Shown piece after piece: positions 42,523 through 52,310 of a stretch of DNA of 64,000 nt. The notes beneath the pieces were generated by a model. The model was not told where the DNA came from and made no database searches. It saw only the letters and a list, made by a program, of their open reading frames with translations. The DNA is from Nitrospira sp. (GTDB taxonomy: Bacteria > Nitrospirota > Nitrospiria > Nitrospirales > Nitrospiraceae), in NCBI GenBank assembly GCA_030123565.1, contig CP126122.1, positions 2,243,001 through 2,307,000 of the forward strand, given 5' to 3'. Positions within the stretch are counted from its first letter, which is position 1; every line of letters begins with the position of its first letter. The position numbers and the translations under genes are program-made.

Positions 42523-43926
42523 CTATCGGCGATCCCGTTCATACATGACTGCATCGAGAACGGCGGCCACTTCTCCAGCCAACGATCGATACTCAAACCG
42601 ACGCACATTCATCGCATCAGGCGGAACAAGTTTCTGCCGTCCCCCGGCCAACTCGATCAACAGTGTTTTGATGCTCGTCAGTTGATTGGGGCAGCTTATG
42701 CCCAAGGCATGGCGATCGACCAAATTGGCGGTCGCCCCCTCCCCACCGATCAGAAGCAGAGGTCGGCCGGTCGCGATATATTCGTAGATTTTCGCCGGCA
42801 CCTGCAGCGGCGAATCCGGTTGGAGCACCAACAATACACTGGATCGTTTCATCTCTCTCAGACATATACTGTGCGACATCGGCGGCTCACGCCGCAAAAA
42901 ACCCTGTTTTTCAAGGTCGACGGCGTACCGTTCACATTCTTGGTCCGTCGTATCCCACCCGCCGACAAAGCGCAACCGGACCGCTTCCGGTTTCAAGCGA
43001 CCGTCTCGAAACGATTCCCATACCGCTTGCAATAATATGCGAGGCGTTCTTTTTCCATAGACCGTCCCGAAGTGGCACAGTTCATAGGCCGCCGACCTTG
43101 CGCCGGTATCAGATATCCCATCTATCCCATCAGAAATTTGCTCGGTCGCAAAGACATCTCGATCAAACCCATTGGAGATCCAGATACAGCGACCACGGAG
43201 TTCGCCATACTCCTGAACAAGTCGGTCACGAAGCTCTGCCGTGTTTGCGATGACACGGCTGGCAGTGCGACAGACCTGCGCCTCAACCATTTTAGATTTC
43301 CTGGCCAGCACCTGCGAGCTGAATGAGTAGTACGGGTTACAATTCCAAGGATCACGATAGTCCAGCACCAGTGGTCTCTTGAACCGCTCGGCAAGGGTAG
43401 CGCCGACCAGAAAATTCGTCCAAGGTCCACCCGTTGCGAAAATCACGTCCGGAATGTCCTTCTCATCGATATGCTGAAGTTGCCGAACAGCCGGCGCACA
43501 CCAACCGCATTGTCGGTCTGGAAATGCGAAGGCCCAGTCCAGCAGAAAGTCTTTCAAGTTCGCACGAGTGCCCCCCGATTGAACGGCGGAGCCAACCCGG
43601 CTTGTCTGATCCCGCTGCTCTTGATCCTGAGCAACACTCCTCCGAAAGATTCCACGAACCTGTTCACGATATTGCAAGAGCTGTTGAAGCCGATCGGTAT
43701 AAGGTACACGGATTACTTCGACCGTCGCTGGAACACGCTCACCGAGCTTTTCATCGACCTGATGTATCGGATACACGCACTCAGGCGTCGTCGTGAGCAC
43801 CTGAGGCTGCCACCCATACCCCGGCAGGTTCCGGCAGAAGCCAAGCGGACGCATGGCACCGCTCGCCGCCACCGGCGGGAAGTAGTAGGCGACTATGAGT
43901 ACTCGCTTCACAGGCTCACCGCCCAT
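42523..43926 (-). CDS. glycosyltransferase, GT4-like
   Basis: GT-B enzyme of 467 residues. It begins KRVLIVAYYFPPVAASGAMRPLGF, with the N-terminal lobe typical of this group, and has DVIFATGGPWTNFLVG, RPLVLDYRDPWN and the donor lobe ELCHFGTVYGKRTPRILLQAV and VLLVLQPDSPLQVPAKIYEYIATGRPLLLIGG. The start may instead be the GTG five codons in. Its stop is directly followed by the FemAB-like start, so the two are coupled. Similar enzymes add fucosamine- or mannose-type sugars, but the donor is not known here. Confidence 0.88.
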   Translation of the reverse strand: MGGEPVKRVLIVAYYFPPVAASGAMRPLGFCRNLPGYGWQPQVLTTTPECVYPIHQVDEKLGERVPATVEVIRVPYTDRLQQLLQYREQVRGIFRRSVAQDQEQRDQTSRVGSAVQSGGTRANLKDFLLDWAFAFPDRQCGWCAPAVRQLQHIDEKDIPDVIFATGGPWTNFLVGATLAERFKRPLVLDYRDPWNCNPYYSFSSQVLARKSKMVEAQVCRTASRVIANTAELRDRLVQEYGELRGRCIWISNGFDRDVFATEQISDGIDGISDTGARSAAYELCHFGTVYGKRTPRILLQAVWESFRDGRLKPEAVRLRFVGGWDTTDQECERYAVDLEKQGFLRREPPMSHSICLREMKRSSVLLVLQPDSPLQVPAKIYEYIATGRPLLLIGGEGATANLVDRHALGISCPNQLTSIKTLLIELAGGRQKLVPPDAMNVRRFEYRSLAGEVAAVLDAVMYERDRR

Positions 43927-43958
43927 GCTCTAAAAAGGTCGAGTGCGTTGGATACTCG

Positions 43959-45089
43959 TTAGGCAACCTGCCGAGCACGAAATTGGTCCCGGAGCACATG
44001 GACAATGCGTTCAGAGGCATGCCCATCCCACAAGGGGGGAGGCGTAAGAGGAGAACGAGAGTCATCGAGGACCTTCATGGCTTCGGTCAGAATTCTGGTG
44101 GGCGCCGCCCCAATCACTCGATTCGTTCCATGCGTCACGGTAATCGGTCGCTCCGTGTTTTCTCGGAGCGTCAAACAAGGAATGCCGAGCACCGTCGTCT
44201 CCTCCTGAATGCCGCCGGAATCGGTTAAGACAAGGCGGGCATGGGCGACCAGAGACATGAAATCGAGATATCCGATGGGGTCCATGCAATGCACGCCCTG
44301 CGGCGGGGTCGGCGGAGGACCGAAATACAGCTCGGGGCCGAAGCTTCCGATCGATTCGAGCGCCTTTTTTGTGCGCGGGTGGATGGGAAAAATAATCGGC
44401 AGACGCCGAGAGATTTCCAGCAACGTATCGATCAGCCCCCTCAACACCTTGATGTCATCGACGTTGGACGGACGATGAAGCGTTGCAACCCCGTACGGTG
44501 CATTGCGCAGCTTTAGTCGGTCCACCATCGTGGAATGGCTCCACAATCGACGCGATGCCTCCAGCGAATCAATCATCACGTTCCCGACAAAAAATATCTT
44601 TTTCTCCGACACACCCTCCGCAAGCAGATTGCGGCGCCCGCTTTCCTCGGTCACAAACAGATAGTCGGACACCGCATCTGTGACAATACGGTTGATTTCC
44701 TCCGGCATAGAGCGATCACCGCTTCGAAGTCCGGCCTCTACATGTGCCACCGGCACATGCAACTTGACCGACGTCAGAGCCGCTGCCATGGTGGAATTGA
44801 CATCACCGACTACCACGACGACATCGGGGCGTTCCCGCTCCACGATCGGTTCGAGTCGCTTCATGACCTCGGCTGTCTGGACGGCATGGGTGCCGGATCC
44901 GACATCCAGCGAGACGTCCGGTAACGGAATCTGCAAATCCTCAAAGAACTGCCCGGCCATTTTCACGTCATAATGTTGCCCCGTATGGACCAGGAGCGGG
45001 GTCATGTCCGGATGTTTGCGCATTTCCCGCATCAACGGCGCAATCTTCATGAAGTTCGGTCTGGCCCCGACAATATTGAGTACTTTCAT
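43959..45089 (-). CDS. wecB: UDP-N-acetylglucosamine 2-epimerase WecB
   Basis: Non-hydrolysing epimerase of 376 residues, making UDP-ManNAc from UDP-GlcNAc. Family motifs: VLNIVGARPNFMKIAPLMREM at the start, LLVHTGQHYDVKMAGQFF, VVVVGDVNSTMAAAL, VAHVEAGLRSGDRSMPEEINR, TLHRPSNVDD and LVLTDSGGIQEETTVLGIPCLTLRENTERPIT. The ATG at 45089 begins MKVLNIVG with AAGG eight bases upstream; the open frame to 45248 is not needed. Together with the WecC-like dehydrogenase at 22499 it may give UDP-ManNAcA. Confidence 0.94.
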   Translation of the reverse strand: MKVLNIVGARPNFMKIAPLMREMRKHPDMTPLLVHTGQHYDVKMAGQFFEDLQIPLPDVSLDVGSGTHAVQTAEVMKRLEPIVERERPDVVVVVGDVNSTMAAALTSVKLHVPVAHVEAGLRSGDRSMPEEINRIVTDAVSDYLFVTEESGRRNLLAEGVSEKKIFFVGNVMIDSLEASRRLWSHSTMVDRLKLRNAPYGVATLHRPSNVDDIKVLRGLIDTLLEISRRLPIIFPIHPRTKKALESIGSFGPELYFGPPPTPPQGVHCMDPIGYLDFMSLVAHARLVLTDSGGIQEETTVLGIPCLTLRENTERPITVTHGTNRVIGAAPTRILTEAMKVLDDSRSPLTPPPLWDGHASERIVHVLRDQFRARQVA

Positions 45090-45186
45090 TGAGGTTGCCT
45101 TCTTTTTCGTAATGCTGCGTTTCAGTGGCTCCAACACATCGTGCCTGCTCGACGGTGCTGTACAGGCGTCCAATCCACGACAGATG

Positions 45187-47082
45187 CTACGAAGCAGAGA
45201 CGGGATCTTGCCGTATAAAGTCAGAAAGGATCTCAAATTCCGCGACATGGAACAGTCGGTTGGCGAGATCGATTTCTCCTCGACGGTGGCGGTCCAAATC
45301 CGTCAACAAAGCTCCGACATTGTAGATGCCTCGCTCTCGAACCGTTCGACTTCCCAGCATGTCACGGAGCGGCTCATGGAGATCATGGGCAAACCACTTC
45401 TTGCTCGCCGTCGGGAACCCCATTTTATCCACCCGCGCCCGCACGGACTCGGGAATCCGCCCCCTCATCGCTTCTCGAAGCACATATTTATTCCACGGCC
45501 CTCGTATCTTCCAGTCGTCGGGAAGGCCGCACACAAAAGACACCAGACGATAGTCCAGAAAGGGAAGTCTGGCCTCCACTGAGTTGGCCATGGAATTGCG
45601 ATCTTCGATCCGAAGATACAGGGGCAATGGGGCAGAGACGACCGACTGGTTCAGCGCACTCGACAACGTCCCGGATACCGGTGAATCGTCTTCGTTGATG
45701 CAGTACTTGGTCAAGTCGGTTGAAAACCACGAACTCCTACGAAGGCGCGCCTGCCGCCTTGTCTGTGCCCATTGCCGGTACGCATCGATTTTATACATTT
45801 CCCATGAAAGCCAGCGATTCACCGCCTCAGTAAAGCGCTCTCGCGAGCTTCCTCCATGAGCCATCGTGTAGGAGGTCACAGCCTGCCACGCTTCTCTCAC
45901 TCGCCCTTGTCGAAGGAGTGCGACCCAGTAATCCTGAAAATAGCTCGAATACCCACCGATCGTTTCATCGGCGCCTTGCCCATTCAGTATCACACGAATC
46001 CCTTGGGAAGCAGCAAGACGCATCAATTGATAGCCGACCACCGCGGTCATGGTGTGTACTGGCTCGTCCTGAAACCACAGGACCTTGCGCAAATCACTCC
46101 ATAATTCACTGGGGCTGGTTTCGAGTTGTCGTAATTGAGCACCGGTTTGAGCCAAGGTGTCGGCAATGTACTTGGACTCGTCGAACTGTTTGTCCATATA
46201 ACAAAACGCCTGGAGGAATTCTGATCCTCCGTCGGCATAATCACTTCGATGACGGGCAGCCGCACAAATGATAGCCGTCGAATCGAGCCCTCCGGACAAG
46301 CATACTCCCACCGGAACGTCACTTCGCATGCGGATCCGAACCGAGTCTTCGAAGAGATCCGCAAACGCGGCTGCAGGGTTGTCGGATACCGTCGGAGGCA
46401 ATATCTTGAGCGACCAAAAGGACCATAGGCGCCACGTACCGTCCAACTCAACCTCAAACCCACTCCCAGGAGGAATCTGCCGGATGCCCTCATAGAAGGT
46501 CTCCACTTGACCATCCAGTCGGCCCTCCAGCAAGAATCTGGCGGCAGTCCGCCAATTGATGTCGTTCTGTCGATACCCCGATGCCCGCAGCGCCTTGATC
46601 TCGGAGGCGAACTGCACGATATCGTCGTTGCGACTGTAGTAGAGCGGTTTGACGCCGAATCGATCCCGTGAGCCGAAGAGCCGGCGGTGCCGGCGGTCAT
46701 AGATGACAAACGCCCACATCCCGTTGAGTTTTGGTAAACAGTCGGCCCCCCACTGACGATACGCAGCGAGCAACACCTCGCTGTCTCCGCTCGACCGGAA
46801 TTGATATCCTAGTTGTCGAAGCTCCGTCCGCAATTCGATGTAATTAAAAATTTCCCCGTTGAACACCAAGACATACTGACCGTCCTCACTGACCATGGGC
46901 TGATGCCCAGCGTCCGACAAGTCGAGAATTGAAAGACGACGAAAACCCAATCCGACAGACCCATCCAAATACACCCCGCCATCGTCAGGACCTCGATGCA
47001 ACAAGCTTTTGGCCATCCGCTCGACAGCCGCCCGCTCGATCGGTCTTCCGTTCAATCCTATGGCAACAGCGATTCCACACAT
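45187..47082 (-). CDS. asparagine synthase-type amidotransferase (exosortase A-associated type)
   Basis: AsnB-family enzyme of 631 residues. The start at 47082 leaves Cys2 as the N-terminal nucleophile of the glutaminase domain (MCGIAVAIGL, HRGPDDGGV, FNGEIFNYIELR). The synthase domain has the PP-loop CLSGGLDSTAIICA near residue 265 and ENSMANSVEARLPFLDYRLVSF. In exosortase A-type loci such proteins are annotated as amidotransferases and probably amidate a uronic acid or another glycan carboxylate. With the nearby uronate-forming enzymes this is plausible. It lies 29 bases after the UXS-like gene's end region and before wecB. Confidence 0.92.
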   Translation of the reverse strand: MCGIAVAIGLNGRPIERAAVERMAKSLLHRGPDDGGVYLDGSVGLGFRRLSILDLSDAGHQPMVSEDGQYVLVFNGEIFNYIELRTELRQLGYQFRSSGDSEVLLAAYRQWGADCLPKLNGMWAFVIYDRRHRRLFGSRDRFGVKPLYYSRNDDIVQFASEIKALRASGYRQNDINWRTAARFLLEGRLDGQVETFYEGIRQIPPGSGFEVELDGTWRLWSFWSLKILPPTVSDNPAAAFADLFEDSVRIRMRSDVPVGVCLSGGLDSTAIICAAARHRSDYADGGSEFLQAFCYMDKQFDESKYIADTLAQTGAQLRQLETSPSELWSDLRKVLWFQDEPVHTMTAVVGYQLMRLAASQGIRVILNGQGADETIGGYSSYFQDYWVALLRQGRVREAWQAVTSYTMAHGGSSRERFTEAVNRWLSWEMYKIDAYRQWAQTRRQARLRRSSWFSTDLTKYCINEDDSPVSGTLSSALNQSVVSAPLPLYLRIEDRNSMANSVEARLPFLDYRLVSFVCGLPDDWKIRGPWNKYVLREAMRGRIPESVRARVDKMGFPTASKKWFAHDLHEPLRDMLGSRTVRERGIYNVGALLTDLDRHRRGEIDLANRLFHVAEFEILSDFIRQDPVSAS

Positions 47083-47127
47083 GGGTACTATCGGCATCCT
47101 TCGTCACGGACCGTGACGGATCACACC

Positions 47128-48138
47128 TTACTTCGCAACGACGTGACGAAAATATTCGGTTGTCTTCCTGATCCCGTCCTCAAGCTCCACCTTCGGTTCC
47201 CACCCCAACAGGCTTTTCGCCCTCGTGATGTCTGGTCGGCGCACCTTCGGATCGTCGGCAGGAAGAGGACGCTCTTCGATGACGCTCTTTGACCCGGTCA
47301 ATTTCAGGATGATCTCTGCAATCTCACGAACCGTGAGCTCGCGCGGGTTGCCGATATTGACCGGATCATGGATGCTGTCCGGAACGGCATCTGGTTTTTG
47401 CGTGAGAAATGTGGCCCGGTCAGTTCGTTCCGCAACCGACTTATCAGACTTGGTCGTCAGCAACGCCACGATACCACGAACCAAATCATCAACATAGCAA
47501 AAGCTGCGAGTTTGGGAGCCGTCGCCGAAGACCGTCAGGGGTTTTCCTTGCAGGGCCTGGACGATAAAATTCGACACGACACGCCCGTCTTTCGGCCTCA
47601 TTCTCGGGCCATAGGTGTTGAAAATGCGGACGATCCTTGTATCCAAGCCATGGTACCGATGGTACGCCATCGTCATGGCTTCAGCGAATCGCTTCGCCTC
47701 GTCATAAACCCCGCGCGCGCCGATTGGGTTCACATTTCCCCAATAGGATTCCGGCTGTGGATTGAGCAAGGGGTCGCCGTATACCTCGGAAGTGCTGGCC
47801 AATAAGAAGCGCGCGCCTTTGGCTTTCGCAAGCCCCAACGCCTTATGTGTTCCGAGCGCGCCCACCTTCAAGGTTGCAATCGGCATCTCGAGATAGTCCT
47901 GGGGACTTGCCGGGGAGGCGAAATGCATGACCCCGTCCAATTGTCCGTCCACATGCAAGTAGTCGCAGACATTGTATTTCACAAAACTGAATCTCGGATT
48001 CCCCATCAGATGTGCGATGTTCTCGGCCCGCCCGGTAATCAAATTGTCGAGCGCAATCACATCATGTCCCTGCCCGATCAGAAGATCAGACAAGTGACTG
48101 CCGAGAAACCCTGCTCCACCCGTAATAAGAACTCGCAT
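47128..48138 (-). CDS. UDP-glucuronate decarboxylase-like SDR
   Basis: Extended short-chain dehydrogenase of 336 residues. NAD loop [11 protein letters not shown], the UXS hallmark [16 protein letters not shown] (residues 72-87), active-site S115/T116 with Y145-x3-K149 ([11 protein letters not shown]), and [22 protein letters not shown]. These mark UDP-glucuronate decarboxylase, giving UDP-xylose. Between VALL and PVNIGNP there are about 28 additional residues (about 229-257, [20 protein letters not shown]) that most family members lack. A related function such as another NDP-sugar epimerase/dehydratase is possible. It follows the carbamoyltransferase gene by 35 bases. Confidence 0.88.
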   Translation of the reverse strand: MRVLITGGAGFLGSHLSDLLIGQGHDVIALDNLITGRAENIAHLMGNPRFSFVKYNVCDYLHVDGQLDGVMHFASPASPQDYLEMPIATLKVGALGTHKALGLAKAKGARFLLASTSEVYGDPLLNPQPESYWGNVNPIGARGVYDEAKRFAEAMTMAYHRYHGLDTRIVRIFNTYGPRMRPKDGRVVSNFIVQALQGKPLTVFGDGSQTRSFCYVDDLVRGIVALLTTKSDKSVAERTDRATFLTQKPDAVPDSIHDPVNIGNPRELTVREIAEIILKLTGSKSVIEERPLPADDPKVRRPDITRAKSLLGWEPKVELEDGIRKTTEYFRHVVAK

Positions 48139-48173
48139 GAATCGTGTCCTCCTTCGCGTTCAATACCCTGTCG

Positions 48174-50018
48174 CTAATCGAGTTCGAACTCTTTTTTCCA
48201 ATCGGAATCACCCTCGAGCGGCTTTTGCTCCGGCTTGAACAACACGCAGTTTTCAAGCACGAGTACGTCCATTTCCGTTCGCATAAAACACCGATAGGCA
48301 TCTTCAGGAGTACTGACGATCGGCTCCCCTCGAACATTGAAGGACGTATTGACCAACACGGCGCAACCCGTCTTTGCCTCAAAGGCCTTGAGCAGCGCAT
48401 AGTACCGAGGATTCGTATCTTGATGGACGGTTTGAATACGTGCCGAGTAATCAAGGTGGGTGACCGCAGGGATATCAGACCGCGGAACATTCAGCAATTC
48501 AATACCCCACAATCCTTTCTGCGTTGAACTCATGGGCAGTCTCCGTCTTTCGACGACCGGCGCGACCAGCAGCATATACGGACTGTCGGCATTGAGGGCG
48601 AAATAATCGGATGTCCGCTCCCGCAAGACAGAAGGCGCAAACGGCCGAAACGATTCTCGGTACTTAATCTTGAGATTCATCACAGATTGCATGTTGGTAT
48701 TGCGGGCATCGCCTAAGATGCTTCGACCGCCTAAGGCGCGAGGGCCGAATTCCATCCGTCCTTGCAGCCAGCCGACGACCTTCCCCGAAGCGAGTTCTTC
48801 CGCCACACGAACATACAATTGGTCATCACTCAATCGAGTATAGGGAGCCTCGGCCTTCTTGAGGTAGGCTTCAATGTCCTCGTTGGTATGGGCCGGCCCC
48901 AAATATGATCCCTTGATACCATCTTTCCCAGGAATCACGTTGCGCGGTTGTTGTTCATACTGATACCAGGTGGTCAATGCGGCGCCCAACGCACCTCCCG
49001 CATCTCCTGCGGCAGGCTGAATCCAGAGGCCTCTGAACGGCCCCTCCCGTAAAATTCGCCCGTTACCGACACAATTTAGCGCCACACCCCCGGCCATGCA
49101 GAGATAGTCCGCACCGGTCTCCCGATGCAGGGTTCGAGACAGACGCAACATGACTTCTTCGGTCACTTCTTGAACCGACCGTGCCAAGTCCATTTCACGT
49201 TGGGTCAATTTCGATTCGGGTTTACGAGGCGGCCCCCCGAAGACTTCGTCGAACTTATTCCCGGTCATGGTGAGACCGGTGCAATAGTTGAAATAGTCCA
49301 TATTCAAACGGAATGTCCCATCCGGCTTGAGATCCAGCAAGTGCTCGTAAATCGCTTTCACGTACTTCGGCTCACCATAGGGAGCCAGCCCCATCACCTT
49401 ATATTCACCGGAATTGACCTTGAAGCCTGTGTAGTACGTAAAGGCGGAATAGAGCAGTCCGATGGAATGGGGAAAGGGAATATCCCAGAGGGGAGTCAGC
49501 ACATTGCCCTGACCCAACCACGCCGATGTCGTCGCCCACTCCCCCACCCCGTCCATACACAACACAGCCGCCTTCTCGTAGGGGGAAGGAAAAAATGCGG
49601 ACGCGGCATGAGACTCGTGATGCTCAGAGAACAGAATCTGCGGCAGAGTGGCCGTCGTCATTTCCGGTGCATGAACGAGAAATTCTTTTTGGAGCAGGCT
49701 TTTTAAGAGTAGTTTCTCTTTCAGCCATACCGGCATGGCGGCAACGAAGGATTGAACCCCCCGAGGGGCAAAGGCGAGATAGGTTTCCAACAGGCGTTCA
49801 AATTTAACCAGCGGTTTATCGTAAAAGACGAGGTGCCGCACATCCTTGAGCCCGATCTTCCCCTCCTGAAGACAGTAATCGATGGCTCTATGTGGAAATC
49901 CGGGATCATGCTTCTTCCTCGTGAAGCGCTCCTCCTGAGCCGCCGCGATAATTTCCCCGTCACGTACCAAACAGGCGGCACTGTCATGATAGAACGCAGA
50001 AATGCCCAGGATATTCAT
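48174..50018 (-). CDS. O-carbamoyltransferase (NodU/CmcH family)
   Basis: Transfers a carbamoyl group from carbamoyl phosphate to a sugar hydroxyl through carbamoyl-AMP. Of 614 residues the N-terminal Kae1/ASKHA-like domain has ILGISAFYHDSAACLVRDGEII, HHESHAASAFFPSP and VLCMDGVGEWATT. The C-terminal domain has GALGGRSILGDAR-like FGPRALGGRSILGDARN, SFRPFAPSVL and NTSFNVRGEPIVSTPEDA. GAGGG lies seven bases before the ATG at 50018. Family partners SxtJ and the DUF5989 peptide are encoded about 9 kb downstream rather than adjacent. An SGNH protein often seen with such genes is at 54713. Confidence 0.95.
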   Translation of the reverse strand: MNILGISAFYHDSAACLVRDGEIIAAAQEERFTRKKHDPGFPHRAIDYCLQEGKIGLKDVRHLVFYDKPLVKFERLLETYLAFAPRGVQSFVAAMPVWLKEKLLLKSLLQKEFLVHAPEMTTATLPQILFSEHHESHAASAFFPSPYEKAAVLCMDGVGEWATTSAWLGQGNVLTPLWDIPFPHSIGLLYSAFTYYTGFKVNSGEYKVMGLAPYGEPKYVKAIYEHLLDLKPDGTFRLNMDYFNYCTGLTMTGNKFDEVFGGPPRKPESKLTQREMDLARSVQEVTEEVMLRLSRTLHRETGADYLCMAGGVALNCVGNGRILREGPFRGLWIQPAAGDAGGALGAALTTWYQYEQQPRNVIPGKDGIKGSYLGPAHTNEDIEAYLKKAEAPYTRLSDDQLYVRVAEELASGKVVGWLQGRMEFGPRALGGRSILGDARNTNMQSVMNLKIKYRESFRPFAPSVLRERTSDYFALNADSPYMLLVAPVVERRRLPMSSTQKGLWGIELLNVPRSDIPAVTHLDYSARIQTVHQDTNPRYYALLKAFEAKTGCAVLVNTSFNVRGEPIVSTPEDAYRCFMRTEMDVLVLENCVLFKPEQKPLEGDSDWKKEFELD

Positions 50019-50142
50019 AGTTGTCCCTCGCCGACACACGGTGTTAGCCGATTCGATAACCTACCACCCTACGATCAACCTTGCACTACACCATCCGGGG
50101 AGAAGCGTTCCATTCCCTGATGACAAGCACACATTGGAGTCT

Positions 50143-51303
50143 TTACCCAATCCTGCATTCCTCAATGAGCCCCAGGTATCGATTTGCGATCGACTCCCAA
50201 TTGTATTCCCGAAAAGCCCATTCCTTCCCCTGTCTGGCTAGGGTGTCTCGAAAGGGAGGATCTGAATACAGACTGATCAAAGCCGATGCCAGCGCATCAG
50301 GATCTTCGGCAGGCACCAAGACCCCCGTCGAGCGATCCTGAACAATTTCCGGCACACCGTCTACATCGGTGGCAACGACCGCTTTCCCACATGCCATTGC
50401 CTCCGCAATGACCAGCGGCATTCCCTCCGCCCGCGATGCAAGCACGAAGAACAGACAAGATTTCATCAGGTGCAGGACCTGGGAGTGCGATTGATTGCCG
50501 ATAAATCGGATCTGGTCCGAGACGCTTTGTTCGCGGGATTGGCGTATCAAGTTCTCACGCTCCGGTCCGTCGCCGGCGATGACGAGATGGAACGTGACTC
50601 CCAGATCTTTGGCCACCCGCAGTGCCGAAATAAGCGTATCAATCCCCTTGCGATGGATCAGATGACCCGCGGTCAATACGTAGTCTTGTGGGAGATCCGC
50701 TTCCATTCGAACCTCTCCGACCGCACCGATGACATCCAACGGAGCCCCATTCGGGAGCAGGCGACTGCGCGTGAGACGCAAATCCGGAAAGACGTCTTGG
50801 ACCTTCGCCAAGAGCGTGCGCGAAACGGCCAACACAACATCTGCCTTTTCGAGCAAAGACTTTACCAATCGCCGGCCACGCGGATCCCAAAGAGACAAAT
50901 CATGCGCATCGTTTCCTTGATACGTCACGAGAAGCGCGCATCCGACCACACGTTTCACCATCCCGAAATAGAACATGGCGGGTAATGGATACTGGACTAT
51001 GATCGCGTCCAGCCGCTTCCGCCGTGCCAACCAGATGAGCTGCAGCATGGTAAACGGAAACCAGGCACAATACATGACGACGGCACGAAGAGGATGATCG
51101 GGAGACAGAGGCGATCGGAGATACATGCCGTACACCGGTGTGGCATCCAGTGTCTCAACTTGACGAATGAAGTTCCCCTGATCGGCAACGAAAATAGTGA
51201 TATCGTGACCCTTCTTTTGAAACTCACCTGTCAACCTGGCGATCACCGTGCTGATCCCGCCGGTCAAAGAAGGCCGCCACGGTGTAACTAACATGATATT
51301 CAT
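50143..51303 (-). CDS. glycosyltransferase family 4
   Basis: GT-B enzyme of 386 residues. N-terminal lobe MNIMLVTPWRPSLTGGISTVIARL; donor lobe LTAGHLIHRKGIDTLISALRVAKDLG, FHLVIAGDGPERENLI, VSDQIRFIGNQSHSQVLHLMKSCLFFVLASRAEGMPLVIAEAMACGKAVVATDVDGVPEIV, including the E-x7-E motif. It ends EYNWESIANRYL. The gene lies between the GT2 gene and the carbamoyltransferase gene. Likely adds one sugar to the lipid-linked repeat unit in the cytoplasm. Confidence 0.94.
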   Translation of the reverse strand: MNIMLVTPWRPSLTGGISTVIARLTGEFQKKGHDITIFVADQGNFIRQVETLDATPVYGMYLRSPLSPDHPLRAVVMYCAWFPFTMLQLIWLARRKRLDAIIVQYPLPAMFYFGMVKRVVGCALLVTYQGNDAHDLSLWDPRGRRLVKSLLEKADVVLAVSRTLLAKVQDVFPDLRLTRSRLLPNGAPLDVIGAVGEVRMEADLPQDYVLTAGHLIHRKGIDTLISALRVAKDLGVTFHLVIAGDGPERENLIRQSREQSVSDQIRFIGNQSHSQVLHLMKSCLFFVLASRAEGMPLVIAEAMACGKAVVATDVDGVPEIVQDRSTGVLVPAEDPDALASALISLYSDPPFRDTLARQGKEWAFREYNWESIANRYLGLIEECRIG

Positions 51304-51353
51304 CGTTCGAATCGTTACACGTTCTTAAAAAAGCCCGGTGAATCTGTCACGAG

Positions 51354-52283
51354 TCACGACGGGTTGAACGGCTCCTGAGGCTGTTTGCGGAATAGATAGG
51401 TTTTTGCCAAATCCATGTACAATTCAAGTTGCAGCGGCCATTGTCGAATTAGATTACGAAGACGGTGGCGCGCAACCGCCGATGAAACTTCCAGCCGTTC
51501 CACATAAGCAAGTTGTCGCTGTGTCTTGAAAAGCTGTTCTTTGACCACTTCCGCCATCTCACAACCATGCGTGCGTTCGAGATCGTGTTCATTCAAAAGA
51601 ATGTCGTACATTTGGACGAAATTACTCAAAATTCTCCGTTGGCCTGACGTGAGACTCCCTGCTCTCCATCGATAACTCCCTAGAGGCTCGGAAAGGTACC
51701 CGACCTCATATCCTCTCAGGACAATGAGAATCCAATGCAGGTAGTCCTCCGCCACAGACAATCGCAGGTCGAAGGCCCCGACATCATTAAAAGCACCACG
51801 TCGCTCTAATACCGTCAACGTCTGAATATGGGAGCGTGAAAGAACATCGCGCACACATCGTCCTTGAGGAACGGTACGGCCGGTGTCGCAATTAAAGCGG
51901 GCATGGATGACCTTCTCTTGTTCATCGATGACCGAAATTTCGGTATGGACAAATCCGCACGTAGGATGCGCATCGAGATACTCGACTTGACGAGCCAGCT
52001 TCTCAGGACTCCATAAGTCATCCGCATCTAGATAAGCGATGAATTCTCCTCCTGATTGTGATAACGCCAAATTTCGCGCGGCCGACACCCCCTGATTGGG
52101 TTGGTACAGATAGCGTACGGCATCACCATAGCCCGCAACCAATGAACGTGTACCATCAGTCGATCCATCATCGACCACGATCAGTTCAAAATCACGGTAG
52201 GTTTGCCCCAATGCCGAATCGATAGCCCGCCCAAGAAAGCCTTCACAATTGTAGGTTGGAATTACGACTGATACACGAGGCAT
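51354..52283 (-). CDS. glycosyltransferase family 2
   Basis: Inverting GT-A enzyme of 309 residues. Start MPRVSVVIPTYNCEGFLGRAI, then FELIVVDDGSTDGTRSLV, the acceptor-side GVSAARNLALSQSGGEFIAYLDADDLWSPEKL with the metal-binding D-x-D, and WILIVLRGYEVGYL toward the C terminus. No membrane helix. Such enzymes usually transfer a single sugar to a growing chain. It is located between two GT4 genes in a consecutive set. Confidence 0.93.
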   Translation of the reverse strand: MPRVSVVIPTYNCEGFLGRAIDSALGQTYRDFELIVVDDGSTDGTRSLVAGYGDAVRYLYQPNQGVSAARNLALSQSGGEFIAYLDADDLWSPEKLARQVEYLDAHPTCGFVHTEISVIDEQEKVIHARFNCDTGRTVPQGRCVRDVLSRSHIQTLTVLERRGAFNDVGAFDLRLSVAEDYLHWILIVLRGYEVGYLSEPLGSYRWRAGSLTSGQRRILSNFVQMYDILLNEHDLERTHGCEMAEVVKEQLFKTQRQLAYVERLEVSSAVARHRLRNLIRQWPLQLELYMDLAKTYLFRKQPQEPFNPS

Positions 52284-52310
52284 GGACGGGTGTACCCACG
52301 AGAACGCAAC

